Source: Nocardia sp. NBC_00565
Lineage (GTDB): Bacteria > Actinomycetota > Actinomycetes > Mycobacteriales > Mycobacteriaceae
DNA length: 64,000 nt
Direction: 5' to 3'
Assembly (NCBI RefSeq): GCF_036345915.1
Contig: NZ_CP107785.1
Location: forward strand, 1,364,001-1,428,000
The notes under the pieces were generated by a model that was not told the origin of the DNA, did not search any database, and was given only the letters and a program-made list of their open reading frames with translations. This document shows, one piece after another, positions 56,336 to 64,000 of the stretch; the stretch's first letter is position 1; each line of letters starts with the position of its first letter. The position numbers and the translations under genes were made by a program.

Positions 56336-58024
56336 TTAGGCCACAAGTATTTTTCGCGCCAGTTCGCGTGCGTCGGCTGGATCGGCGGATCCCAGCACCG
56401 CCGCCGCGGCTTCGCGGCATGCGTCGAGGGTGACCGACGACAGCATTGCCCCGACCGCGGCGACGGCGGGCGCGGCCGAGGACAGTGAGCTCACACCCAA
56501 GCCGACCAGCACACAGGCGAGCAAGGGGTCTGCGGCGGCCTCACCGCAGACCCCGATGGGCTTGTCCATGGTGCGGCCCGCGGCCGCGGTGCGGGCGACC
56601 AGCGTCAGCACCGCGGGCTGCCACGGGTCGGTGAGCGCGGCCAGTTCGGGGGACATACGGTCGGCGGCCATCGTGTACTGGGCGAGGTCATTGGTGCCGA
56701 TCGAGGCGAATTCGACGTGTTCGAGGATGGTTTCGGCGAGCAGCGCGGCCGCGGGCACCTCGATCATGACGCCGGGCACCAGGCCGCGCGAGCGCACCTT
56801 GTCGGCGAACGATTTCGTCTCGGCCGCGGTCGAGATCATCGGGGCCATCACCCACGGGACGACATCGCGTCCGGCCGCGGCCAATGCGATCGCGTCGAGC
56901 TGGCGGTCCAGGATTCCGCTGTCGCGCGCGGCGATCCGGATACCGCGCACACCGAGGGCGGGATTGGCCTCGTCGGGGTGTTCGGCGAACCGCAGCGGCT
57001 TATCCGATCCGGCGTCCAGCGTCCGGAGCACCACCTTGGCGTTCGGATACGCGTCGAGCACTTCGCGGTAGATCCGCGCCTGCTCCTCGACGGTCGGCTC
57101 GGATTCCCTTTCCAGGAAACACAATTCGGTGCGGAACAGGCCGATGCCCGCGGCCGCCGTGGCCTGGGCGGCGCGCGCGCCCGCTCCGTCCTGGACGTTC
57201 GCGAGCACGTCGACGCGGTGCCCGTCGGCGGTCGCGCCGGGCCCGCTCCACTCCGCGTTGCGCGCGGCGACGGCACGGTAGTCCGCGACGCGACGCGCGG
57301 CCGCGGCGGCATCCGGTGCGACGGTGACCGTCCCGGCCGAGCCGTCCACCAGCACCTGCGTCCCGGCGGGTACTTTGTCGAGCCCGTCGACGCCGACCAC
57401 GCACGGAATGCCGAGCTGCCGCGCGATGATCGCGGTATGGCTGGTCGCGCCACCAAGTGAGGTGGCAAGCGCGATGACGAGTGCGGGATCGAGACCGGCC
57501 GTATCCGCGGGGGCGAGGTCCGCGGCGAGCAGGATCGAGGGCATTGCCGGAGTCGGGATGCCGGGTTCGGGCGCGCCGACGAGTTCGGCGACCACGCGAT
57601 CACACACATCGCGCAGATCGGTGACGCGCTCGGCCATCAGCCCGCCGAGCTTGGCGAACATTACGGCGAACTGTTCGGTGGCCACGATCGCCGCCATGGT
57701 CGCCGGATCTCCCTCGGCGATGCGGCGTTGCGCGACCCCCAGCCAGCCGCGGTCACCGGCCATCGCGGCATTCGCGGCGAGCACCTCGGCGGCGGCTCCG
57801 CTCGAGGCGGCGGCCCGGTCACGCAATCGCTGGGCGACCGTGGCGGCAGCGGCGTGGAACGCGGTGAGCTCTGCGGCCCGATCGGACTCGGAAATCGGGC
57901 CTATTCGGGCATCGACATTCACCCGTGCGGTCGGGCGGATTGCCGGCGCGACAGCGATCCCCGGCACCGCGGGTGTGCCCCGCAATACTGTCTCAACCAG
58001 CTCGAACTGCTCCAATCCGGTCAT
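56336..58024 (-). CDS. ptsI: PTS enzyme I
   Basis: A 562-residue phosphoenolpyruvate-protein phosphotransferase that starts the phosphate relay to HPr. Phospho-His196 in GGATSHTAIIAR, C-terminal PEP barrel with GLFRTELCFLERE, EVPAAALLAE and GVCGEAA. Divergent from fruR with the CAACAT repeats between, so probably co-regulated with fructose uptake. Confidence 0.94.
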   Translation of the reverse strand: MTGLEQFELVETVLRGTPAVPGIAVAPAIRPTARVNVDARIGPISESDRAAELTAFHAAAATVAQRLRDRAAASSGAAAEVLAANAAMAGDRGWLGVAQRRIAEGDPATMAAIVATEQFAVMFAKLGGLMAERVTDLRDVCDRVVAELVGAPEPGIPTPAMPSILLAADLAPADTAGLDPALVIALATSLGGATSHTAIIARQLGIPCVVGVDGLDKVPAGTQVLVDGSAGTVTVAPDAAAAARRVADYRAVAARNAEWSGPGATADGHRVDVLANVQDGAGARAAQATAAAGIGLFRTELCFLERESEPTVEEQARIYREVLDAYPNAKVVLRTLDAGSDKPLRFAEHPDEANPALGVRGIRIAARDSGILDRQLDAIALAAAGRDVVPWVMAPMISTAAETKSFADKVRSRGLVPGVMIEVPAAALLAETILEHVEFASIGTNDLAQYTMAADRMSPELAALTDPWQPAVLTLVARTAAAGRTMDKPIGVCGEAAADPLLACVLVGLGVSSLSSAAPAVAAVGAMLSSVTLDACREAAAAVLGSADPADARELARKILVA

Positions 58025-58109
58025 TTGAAGATGCTCCTCCGCGCCTGTGCCGAGCGGCGTGACGTAACCGCCGTATTGCTATCACTGTGATCCAGACTAC
58101 TCAAAACTC

Positions 58110-58154
58110 TTGACAAAGCAACATGATCAGGCATAAAACAACATGAAACAACAT
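58110..58154 (+). promoter_or_regulatory. fruR promoter with CAACAT operator repeats
   Basis: TTGACA (58110-58115) with a CATAAA -10 (58132-58137). CAACAT occurs at 58119, 58139 and 58149, i.e. 20 and 10 bp apart on one DNA face, the direct-repeat pattern of DeoR-type sites; sits between divergent ptsI and fruR. Confidence 0.6.
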
Positions 58155-58171
58155 TGAGTCTGGAGGATCGG

Positions 58172-58939
58172 ATGTACGCGGAGGAGCGGCAGCAGGCCAT
58201 GGCCATGCTGATCGGGCAACGTGGCCGTATGTCGGTCGCCGACCTCGCGGAGCAATACGGCGTCACCACCGAGACGGTGCGCCGCGACTTGGCAGTACTT
58301 GACCGCATGGGGCTGATCCGGCGGGTGCACGGCGGCGCGGTGCCCGCGACCGCACTGACCGCGATCGAACTCGGCACCGTCGAGCGGGAACATACCCAGA
58401 CCGCCGAGAAGGAACGAATCGCCAAGGCGGCCTTGGAATTTCTGCCGCCCACCGGTGGCAGCGTGCTGTTCGACGCAGGTACCACCACCGCGCGGATCGC
58501 CGCACTGCTGCCCGCCGATCGCGCACTGTTCGCCGTGACCAATTCGATCCCCGTCGCGGCCCGGCTCGGGACCAATACCGGGATCCATCTGCATCTGCTC
58601 GGCGGCCGGGTGCGCGGTGTCACGCAGGCCGCGGTCGGCGCCGAGGCGCTGCGACTGCTGGCCGATCTGCGGGTGGATGTCGCCTTCATCGGCACCAATG
58701 CCCTGACCACGGCGCACGGATTGTCGACGCCGGACTTCGACGAGGCGGCGGTCAAACGGGCCATGGTGGCCAGCGCGCATCGCGTGGTGGTGGTCGCCGA
58801 TTCGACCAAGGTCGGCCGCGAGGATTTCGTGCGCTTCGCGAGCATCGACGAGATCGATGTGCTGGTCACCGATTCCGGCGTACCGCAGTCGGTGCGCAAT
58901 GAGCTCGTCGACTGCGGGATCGAGGTGATCGAGGCATGA
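58172..58939 (+). CDS. fruR: DeoR-family regulator of the fructose PTS
   Basis: A 255-residue DeoR protein: HTH MSVADLAEQYGVTTETVRRD, then an isomerase-like sugar-phosphate sensor domain (DAGTTTARIAALLP; FDEAAVKRAM). Likely senses fructose-1-phosphate or 1,6-bisphosphate. ATG 58172 follows GGAGG at 5 bases; an upstream TTG at 58154 would swallow the site. Overlaps fruK (ATGA). Confidence 0.9.
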   Translation: MYAEERQQAMAMLIGQRGRMSVADLAEQYGVTTETVRRDLAVLDRMGLIRRVHGGAVPATALTAIELGTVEREHTQTAEKERIAKAALEFLPPTGGSVLFDAGTTTARIAALLPADRALFAVTNSIPVAARLGTNTGIHLHLLGGRVRGVTQAAVGAEALRLLADLRVDVAFIGTNALTTAHGLSTPDFDEAAVKRAMVASAHRVVVVADSTKVGREDFVRFASIDEIDVLVTDSGVPQSVRNELVDCGIEVIEA

Positions 58940-59886
58940 TCGTCACGCTCACCGCGAATCCGAGCATCGATCGGACCGTATCGCTGCCCGAGCCGCTGCG
59001 TCGCGGGGCCGTACACCGTGCGTTGAGCGTGAGCAACCATCCGGGCGGTAAGGGCGTCAACGTCTCGCGCGTGGTCGCCGCCGCCGGTGCGGACACCGTC
59101 GCCGTGCTACCGGGCAATAGTGGTGATCCACTCCCGCGCGCACTCGCCGAGGCGGGGATCGACTATCGCATCGTGCCCGCGCCCGGTGCCGCGCGCGTGA
59201 ACTTGACGCTGGCCGAAGCGGACGGCACCACCACGAAGATCAATGAGCCCGGCGCGCCGCTCACCGCGGAATGCCTGGGCGCGCTTGCTGATCTGCTGTG
59301 TGAGCTGGCCCCGGCCGCGTCCTGGGTGGTGCTGTCGGGATCATTGCCGCCGGCTGTGCCCGCCGACTGGTACGTCGAACTCGTCCGGCGCTTGCGTGGG
59401 GTCCGCGTCGCCGTCGATACCTCCGATGCGCCGCTGCGCGCGCTTGCCCGCGAATTCGATACCGCGGCACCGGAGTTGATCAAACCGAACGCCGAAGAAT
59501 TGGCACAGCTCGGCGGCGGCGATCCGGCCGCGCTGGAAGATCCCGTCGCCGCGGCCCACGCCGCCACCGCGCTGGTCGACCGCGGTGTCGGCGCGGTTCT
59601 CGCCACACTGGGCGCCGCCGGCGCCGTATTGGTGACCGCGGACGGGGCATGGCATGCCGCGGCTCCCGCGATCACCCCGCGCAGCACCGTCGGTGCGGGT
59701 GATGCCGCGCTGGCCGGTTATCTGCTCGCCGATTCGGCCGGTGCCGCACCCGCCGAGCGGCTGCGCCGGGCCGTCGCCTACGGCAGTGCCGCGGCCGGGC
59801 TTCCCGGCACCGGGCTACCCGGTCCGCATCACACCGACCCCGACGCCGTAACCGTTACGGCACTCGATCTCCTGCCCCACCGCTGA
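58936..59886 (+). CDS. fruK: 1-phosphofructokinase
   Basis: A 316-residue PfkB-family kinase that phosphorylates fructose-1-phosphate. Substrate motif GGKGVNVSRVVAAAG and catalytic GAGDAALAGYL with the Asp base. Coupled to fruR and 11 bp before fruA. Confidence 0.93.
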   Translation: MIVTLTANPSIDRTVSLPEPLRRGAVHRALSVSNHPGGKGVNVSRVVAAAGADTVAVLPGNSGDPLPRALAEAGIDYRIVPAPGAARVNLTLAEADGTTTKINEPGAPLTAECLGALADLLCELAPAASWVVLSGSLPPAVPADWYVELVRRLRGVRVAVDTSDAPLRALAREFDTAAPELIKPNAEELAQLGGGDPAALEDPVAAAHAATALVDRGVGAVLATLGAAGAVLVTADGAWHAAAPAITPRSTVGAGDAALAGYLLADSAGAAPAERLRRAVAYGSAAAGLPGTGLPGPHHTDPDAVTVTALDLLPHR

Positions 59887-59897
59887 AGGACACCGCG

Positions 59898-62057
59898 ATG
59901 ACCGATCGCATCATCACCCCTGAACTCGTCTCCCTGGACACCGATCTCGGTAGCACCAAGGAGTCGGTGATCGCCGCACTCGCGCAACGCGTCGCCGACG
60001 CGGGGCGGGCCGAGGACGCCGCGGCGCTGACCGCCGCGGCGCTCGCCCGCGAATCCCAGTCGGCGACCGGACTTCCGGGCGGTATCGCGATCCCGCACTG
60101 CCGGGCCGCGACCATTACCGCCGCCACGCTCGGCTTCGCCCGACTGGCACCGAAGGTGGACTTCGGTGCGCCGGACGGACCGGCCGATCTGGTGTTCCTG
60201 ATCGCCGCTCCGGAAGGTGCGGGAGCCGAGCATATGAAGCTGCTCTCCAGTCTCGCGCGGGCATTGGTGAAGCCCGAGTTCGTCGGTGAGTTGCGCAGTG
60301 CCGCAACGTCATCCGACCTTGTCGCGCTGGTCGATCGGGTGTTGGCTCCGGCTCCGGCTGCTGCCGCCTCGGCGACAACTACTGCCGGTGCGGTAGCAGT
60401 TGGTGCAGGTGCGGCGACAACTGCCAACGGTGCGGCAACAGCTACGGGTGGTGCGGTGACGACTGGTGCTGATGCGGTGACGACTGCCAACGGTGCGGCA
60501 ACAGCTACTGGTGGTGCGGCAACAACAGACGCGGCTGGGTCTGATTCGACTGCTCCCGAACGGGTTTCGAGCGCGACGGTTGATCGAGCAGCGCCGCGGA
60601 CCATCGTCGCCATCACCGCATGCCCGACCGGAATCGCGCACACGTACATGGCGGCCGATTCACTTGTCGCCGCGGGCAAACGGGTGGGCGTGACCGTCCA
60701 GGTGGAGACCCAGGGCTCCAGCGGCACCACCCCGCTGAGCCCCGACACGATCGCCGCGGCGAGCGCGGTCATCTTCGCCACCGATGTCGGTGTGAAGGGG
60801 CGCGACCGGTTCGCCGGGAAGCCGGTCGTCGAATCCGGCGTAAAACGTGCGATCAACGAGCCCGACGCGATGGTCGCCGACGCACTGCGCATCGGCGAGG
60901 ACCCCTCGGCCGCAACGGTCTCCGGTACACCGACCGAACCGGCCGGCGCACCCGCCGCGCTCGGAAAAGGTACGCGCCTGCGGCAGATTCTGCTGACCGG
61001 CGTCAGCTACATGATTCCGTTCGTCGCCGCGGGCGGCCTGCTCATCGCGCTGGGGTTCCTGCTCGGCGGCTACGAGATCGCCAGCAGCGCCAAGACGATC
61101 GTGCTCGACAATTCGCTCACCGACCTGCCGAACGGCGGTCTCGGCGCCTACTTCGGCGCGGTGCTGTTCGAACTCGGTTCGCTCGCATTCGGGTTCCTCG
61201 TTCCGGCATTGGCCGGATACATCGCCTTCGCGATCGCCGATCGCCCCGGTCTGGCACCGGGATTCACCGCGGGCGCGGTCGCTGTCTTCGTCGGGGCCGG
61301 ATTCCTCGGCGGACTCGTCGGCGGTCTCATCGCCGGAACCGCCGCGCTGTGGATAGCGAAACGTCCGGTGCCGCAATGGGCGCGCGGTTTGATGCCGGTG
61401 GTCGTGGTGCCGCTGTTCGCCTCGCTGTTCGTCGGCGTCATCATGTTCGTCCTGCTCGGCAAACCGCTCGCGGCGGTGACCAGTGGCCTGACCAACTGGC
61501 TGAACGGCCTGTCCGGCACTTCCGCGGTGGCGCTCGGCATCATTCTCGGACTCATGATGTGCTTCGATCTCGGCGGTCCGGTCAACAAGGCCGCCTACGC
61601 GTTCGCCGTGGCCGGACTGTCGGTCACCGATCCGGCCTCGCTGCGCATCATGGCCGCGGTCATGGCCGCGGGCATGGTGCCGCCGCTGGCGATGGCACTG
61701 GCGACCGTGCTGCGGCCGCGCCTGTTCACCACTGCCGAACGGGAAAACGGCAAGGCCGCCTGGCTGCTCGGCGCCTCCTTCATCTCCGAGGGCGCCATCC
61801 CGTTCGCCGCCGCCGACCCGTTGCGCGTCATTCCGTCCATGATGGCCGGTGGCGCGGTCACCGGTGCGCTCGTGATGGCCACCGGTACCACCCTCAGCGC
61901 GCCACACGGTGGGATCTTCGTCTTCTTCGCGGTCGGGCACCTCGTGTGGTTCCTCGCCGCGCTGCTGGCCGGAACCGTGGTGAGCACCGTATGCGTCACG
62001 GCCGCAAAGGAACTCATCAAACCGCGCAGCGCGACACCGGCGCTCGTCCCCGCGTAG
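59898..62057 (+). CDS. fruA: Fructose PTS permease IIABC
   Basis: A 719-residue fused permease. EIIA first, with phospho-His67 in GIAIPHCRA; then an Ala/Thr/Gly-rich linker (about 155-215) built of DNA repeats; EIIB with Cys242 in CPTGIAHTYMAADSL; then the EIIC membrane domain of about nine helices from residue 360 on. Takes up fructose as fructose-1-phosphate with ptsI and ptsH gene products. Confidence 0.94.
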   Translation: MTDRIITPELVSLDTDLGSTKESVIAALAQRVADAGRAEDAAALTAAALARESQSATGLPGGIAIPHCRAATITAATLGFARLAPKVDFGAPDGPADLVFLIAAPEGAGAEHMKLLSSLARALVKPEFVGELRSAATSSDLVALVDRVLAPAPAAAASATTTAGAVAVGAGAATTANGAATATGGAVTTGADAVTTANGAATATGGAATTDAAGSDSTAPERVSSATVDRAAPRTIVAITACPTGIAHTYMAADSLVAAGKRVGVTVQVETQGSSGTTPLSPDTIAAASAVIFATDVGVKGRDRFAGKPVVESGVKRAINEPDAMVADALRIGEDPSAATVSGTPTEPAGAPAALGKGTRLRQILLTGVSYMIPFVAAGGLLIALGFLLGGYEIASSAKTIVLDNSLTDLPNGGLGAYFGAVLFELGSLAFGFLVPALAGYIAFAIADRPGLAPGFTAGAVAVFVGAGFLGGLVGGLIAGTAALWIAKRPVPQWARGLMPVVVVPLFASLFVGVIMFVLLGKPLAAVTSGLTNWLNGLSGTSAVALGIILGLMMCFDLGGPVNKAAYAFAVAGLSVTDPASLRIMAAVMAAGMVPPLAMALATVLRPRLFTTAERENGKAAWLLGASFISEGAIPFAAADPLRVIPSMMAGGAVTGALVMATGTTLSAPHGGIFVFFAVGHLVWFLAALLAGTVVSTVCVTAAKELIKPRSATPALVPA
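60420..60519 (+). repeat. Direct repeats in the FruA linker
   Basis: A 37-bp unit starting ACTGCCAACGGTGCGGCAAC occurs at 60420-60456 and 60483-60519 with one mismatch, 63 bp apart, so the copies stay in frame and code TANGAATATGGA. Confidence 0.8.
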
Positions 62058-62094
62058 CGAACAACTCGTCGGATCGACAAGGAGATTGATCACC

Positions 62095-62352
62095 ATGGCA
62101 AGTACCACCGTCACCGTCGGCTCGTCCATCGGTCTGCACGCCCGCCCCGCCAACGTCATCGCCGACGCCGTGACCGCCGCCGGGGTGCCGGTCACGCTCG
62201 CCCTGGTCGGCGGCGAACCCGTCGAGGCCAACTCCGCGCTCATGATCATGACCCTCGGGGCCGGCTTCGGCACCCCGGTCGTGATCACCAGCGACGACCA
62301 GCCGACCCTGAACAAGGTCGCCGAACTCGTCGCCAGCGACCTCGATGCCTGA
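62095..62352 (+). CDS. ptsH: HPr phosphocarrier
   Basis: An 85-residue HPr with phospho-His15 in GLHARPAN and Ser47 at the regulatory position (EANSALMIM). ATG 62095 has AAGGAG ten bases upstream; the TTG at 62086 is too close to it. Last gene of the fru unit. Confidence 0.93.
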   Translation: MASTTVTVGSSIGLHARPANVIADAVTAAGVPVTLALVGGEPVEANSALMIMTLGAGFGTPVVITSDDQPTLNKVAELVASDLDA

Positions 62353-62635
62353 GCCGCTCATGTTCGCCGAAGCCGTTGCCTACGAACGCGTCATGGGCCG
62401 CTGGAGTCGCCAGGTCGCGCCCTTGCTGCTGGAATTCGCGGCTGTCGACGGCACGGGTTCGCTGCTGGATGTCCGGTCCCGAACGGGTGCGTTGGGTTCC
62501 GCCGCCGCGGCGCTCCCGTCCGTGCAGGTGACGTGCGTAGATCCGCCACGCGCCTTCGTCGACTGTGCGCGCGACCACGGCAGCGCCCTGACTGCTCGGG
62601 CCTGGGCGGTGCGTGGTACGCGGCCGACCGGCTGA
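62345..62635 (+). pseudogene. Truncated class I methyltransferase
   Basis: About 96 codons: AYERVMGRWSRQVAPLLLEF resembles the N-terminus of SAM-dependent methyltransferases. The SAM loop reads LLDVRSRTGALG where LLDVGSGTGALT is expected, and the C-terminal two thirds are absent. It overlaps the HPr stop by 8 bp. Likely dead. Confidence 0.65.
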
Positions 62636-62637
62636 GA

Positions 62638-63543
62638 TCAGGTGGTGCGCGGTGCGGTTCCGCCCGGAAAGGTGGCCTGGCGGGCGGCGGCGTATTCGGC
62701 CTGGACCTTGAAGTACCGGTCGTTCGGTCCGTAGGCGGCGTAGAACACGAAGCCGCGGGTGTCGGGGTCGGCGAAGGGGGCACCATCGACGAAGCGTGCG
62801 AGTACCGGATCGAGATGGGTAGGGAAGCTCGATGGCTCGCAGCGGACCGGGAAGCAGATGCGTCGCATACCCGGCTCGGACCAGGAGAAGGTGCGGTAGA
62901 GGTTGAATGTGCGTCCGAGCAAGGCCAATTCGTCGTCGGTGGCCGCGGTGAAGTCGAGTTCGGCCAGGATTTCGGCGATGTCCGCGGGAGCGAGGTGGCC
63001 GGGTTCGAAGACATTCGAGTACAGGTTCATCGTGCGGGCGTCGAAATCGACGGCCAGGATGCCGATTCGGCCGCCATAGCGGGACAGGTGCGCGGCATGG
63101 GCACGGGCCGACTCGGGCATTCCGGAGAATCCGAGAATTCGCTCGACACCGATCAGTTCGGGGAAGACCAGCCAAATCTTCTGTACGCCACCGGCAAGGG
63201 CGAGATCGACGCCCGAGCGGACCGGTACGGCGGCCGAGATCTCGGCGAGCAGCTGCTCCATCGGATGTCCGGTATAGGTGAGAAGTCCAGCGGCACGCAG
63301 TCTTTCGATCAGATCGGTCGGGTCGCCCGGATGCATCACCCTGGCATTGACTTCGCGCTCGTGCACCGGATGGGTGGTGGTGCGCACACCGACGACGGAG
63401 TTGGCCCATAGGTCGGCGAGTGTGTCCAGCACCGGATCCACGACCACCGGGTCGTAGCGCACCTCGGCCAGATGTGCGTACTGCTGCAAGTCCGTTCGGA
63501 GCTTATCGAGTGCCACTGTGGCGGATGCGGTCATGACTTTCAT
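62638..63543 (-). CDS. ABBA-type aromatic prenyltransferase
   Basis: A 301-residue protein related to NphB/CloQ/Fnq26. Matching blocks include LALAGGVQKIWLVFPELIGV, LSRYGGRIGILAVDFDARTM followed by NLYSNVF, and YRTFSWSEPGMRRICFPVRC. These soluble enzymes attach dimethylallyl or geranyl groups to phenolic rings in meroterpenoid pathways without a DDxxD motif, and none is seen here. ATG 63534 is an alternative start. Downstream of a MarR gene by 32 bp on the same strand, so probably one unit. The substrate and remaining pathway are not in the window. Confidence 0.78.
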   Translation of the reverse strand: MKVMTASATVALDKLRTDLQQYAHLAEVRYDPVVVDPVLDTLADLWANSVVGVRTTTHPVHEREVNARVMHPGDPTDLIERLRAAGLLTYTGHPMEQLLAEISAAVPVRSGVDLALAGGVQKIWLVFPELIGVERILGFSGMPESARAHAAHLSRYGGRIGILAVDFDARTMNLYSNVFEPGHLAPADIAEILAELDFTAATDDELALLGRTFNLYRTFSWSEPGMRRICFPVRCEPSSFPTHLDPVLARFVDGAPFADPDTRGFVFYAAYGPNDRYFKVQAEYAAARQATFPGGTAPRTT

Positions 63544-63575
63544 GGTCCCGCAAACCTCGGCCCGACGGCAGCACT

Positions 63576-64000
63576 TCAGCCGTGGCTATTTTCCTGTAAG
63601 CGGCGGGCGATCTCGCCGAGGCCGTCGCCGATGGCGGTGAGCTGGGCCGGGGTCAGGACGTCGATGAACAACTCGCGGACGGTGGCGACGTGGCCGGGAG
63701 CCGCATCGTGGAGCTTGTCTCGACCCGCGTCGGTGAGGACTGCATAGATCGCGCGCATATCGCCGGAACTGGTGCGGCGGCGAACCAGGCCCGACTTCGC
63801 CAACTGGTCGATCTGATATGTGAGCTTGCTCTTCGAGTCGAGCATCGCCGCCGCGAGCTCGGTCATCCGTAATTCGTGCTCCGGTGCGTCGCCGAGCCGG
63901 ACCAGGATCTCGTACTGCAGATGGGAGAGTCCGTCGTCGCGAGTCAACTGCTGGTCCAGGCGCCGGCTCGACGGGCCCGGCAGTGCCGTGCACGAGGCAC
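63576..64000 (-). CDS. MarR-family regulator, 3' part (cut by window edge)
   Basis: At least 141 codons of a MarR winged-helix protein: RRLDQQLTRDDGLSHLQYEI, RMTELAAAMLDSKSKLTYQI for the recognition helix region, and GLVRRRTSSGDMRAIYAVLT wing. The frame stays open to the window edge, so the true start is outside. It precedes the prenyltransferase and may control it. Confidence 0.85.
   Translation of the reverse strand, partial: ASCTALPGPSSRRLDQQLTRDDGLSHLQYEILVRLGDAPEHELRMTELAAAMLDSKSKLTYQIDQLAKSGLVRRRTSSGDMRAIYAVLTDAGRDKLHDAAPGHVATVRELFIDVLTPAQLTAIGDGLGEIARRLQENSHG

Noticed and set aside
56290..56336. Imperfect hairpin between the P450 and ptsI
   Set aside because: Arms around TCATGGTGGG and CCCATGATGG do not pair without gaps; not convincing as a terminator.

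Overview
The window comes from a high-GC, mycolate-type actinomycete, most likely Nocardia or a close relative such as Rhodococcus. This is inferred from very high GC with many GTG starts, 4-bp ATGA/GTGA gene overlaps, a mycothiol-dependent-type maleylpyruvate isomerase, a group I truncated haemoglobin of the mycobacterial GlbN type, and a pitA/membrane protein/DUF3349 block arranged as in mycobacteria. It is accessory, catabolic chromosome: about 60 genes, no rRNA, tRNA, CRISPR array or intact transposon.

Left part (1-7.7 kb): the 5' end of a cytochrome P450, a large AfsR/SARP-type regulator, a DrrAB-like drug/metabolite exporter, and a divergent LysR/SDR pair. Heptamer repeats at 11-bp spacing lie before both the P450 and the exporter, suggesting one SARP regulon. 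A small recombination scar follows (recombinase remnant joined to a truncated ABM monooxygenase).

7.7-20.2 kb: a complete phenylacetate (paa) catabolic locus in three transcription units (paaABCDE-K; paaJ-F-H-G; paaZ-ethD-paaI), with a divergent TetR gene, probably PaaR. A similar palindrome lies before each unit and between paaR and paaJ.

21-28.9 kb and 44-47.6 kb: two halves of a meta-cleavage pathway for an unknown aromatic (amidohydrolase, C-C hydrolase, extradiol dioxygenase, acetaldehyde dehydrogenase; flavin hydroxylase and a paralogous C-C hydrolase). They share a nearly identical 28-bp upstream element. The hydratase is broken, the aldolase survives only as a chimera with a ketosteroid dehydrogenase tail, and a third chimera lies nearby at 43.6 kb, so the pathway is decaying.

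30.5-42 kb: an acyl-ACP desaturase, then a long operon predicted to convert salicylate (or another hydroxybenzoate) as a CoA thioester to gentisate and on to fumarate plus pyruvate (CoA ligases, flavin 5-hydroxylase, gentisate dioxygenase, maleylpyruvate isomerase, fumarylpyruvate hydrolase). It includes a 24-codon gene overlapping both neighbours. A PaaX-family regulator and a divergent SABP2-like esterase complete the island.

47.8-52.1 kb: two fatty-acyl/lipid-type units (SDR-APH and ACAD-MDR) behind near-identical promoters. 52.2-54.3 kb: DUF3349 pair, small membrane protein and PitA phosphate transporter. 55-56.3 kb: a P450 without the ExxR motif and with a split N-terminus. 56.3-62.4 kb: a fructose PTS (ptsI divergent from fruR-fruK-fruA-ptsH). 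The right edge carries a truncated methyltransferase, an ABBA-type aromatic prenyltransferase and a partial MarR regulator, hinting at a secondary-metabolite locus beyond the window.
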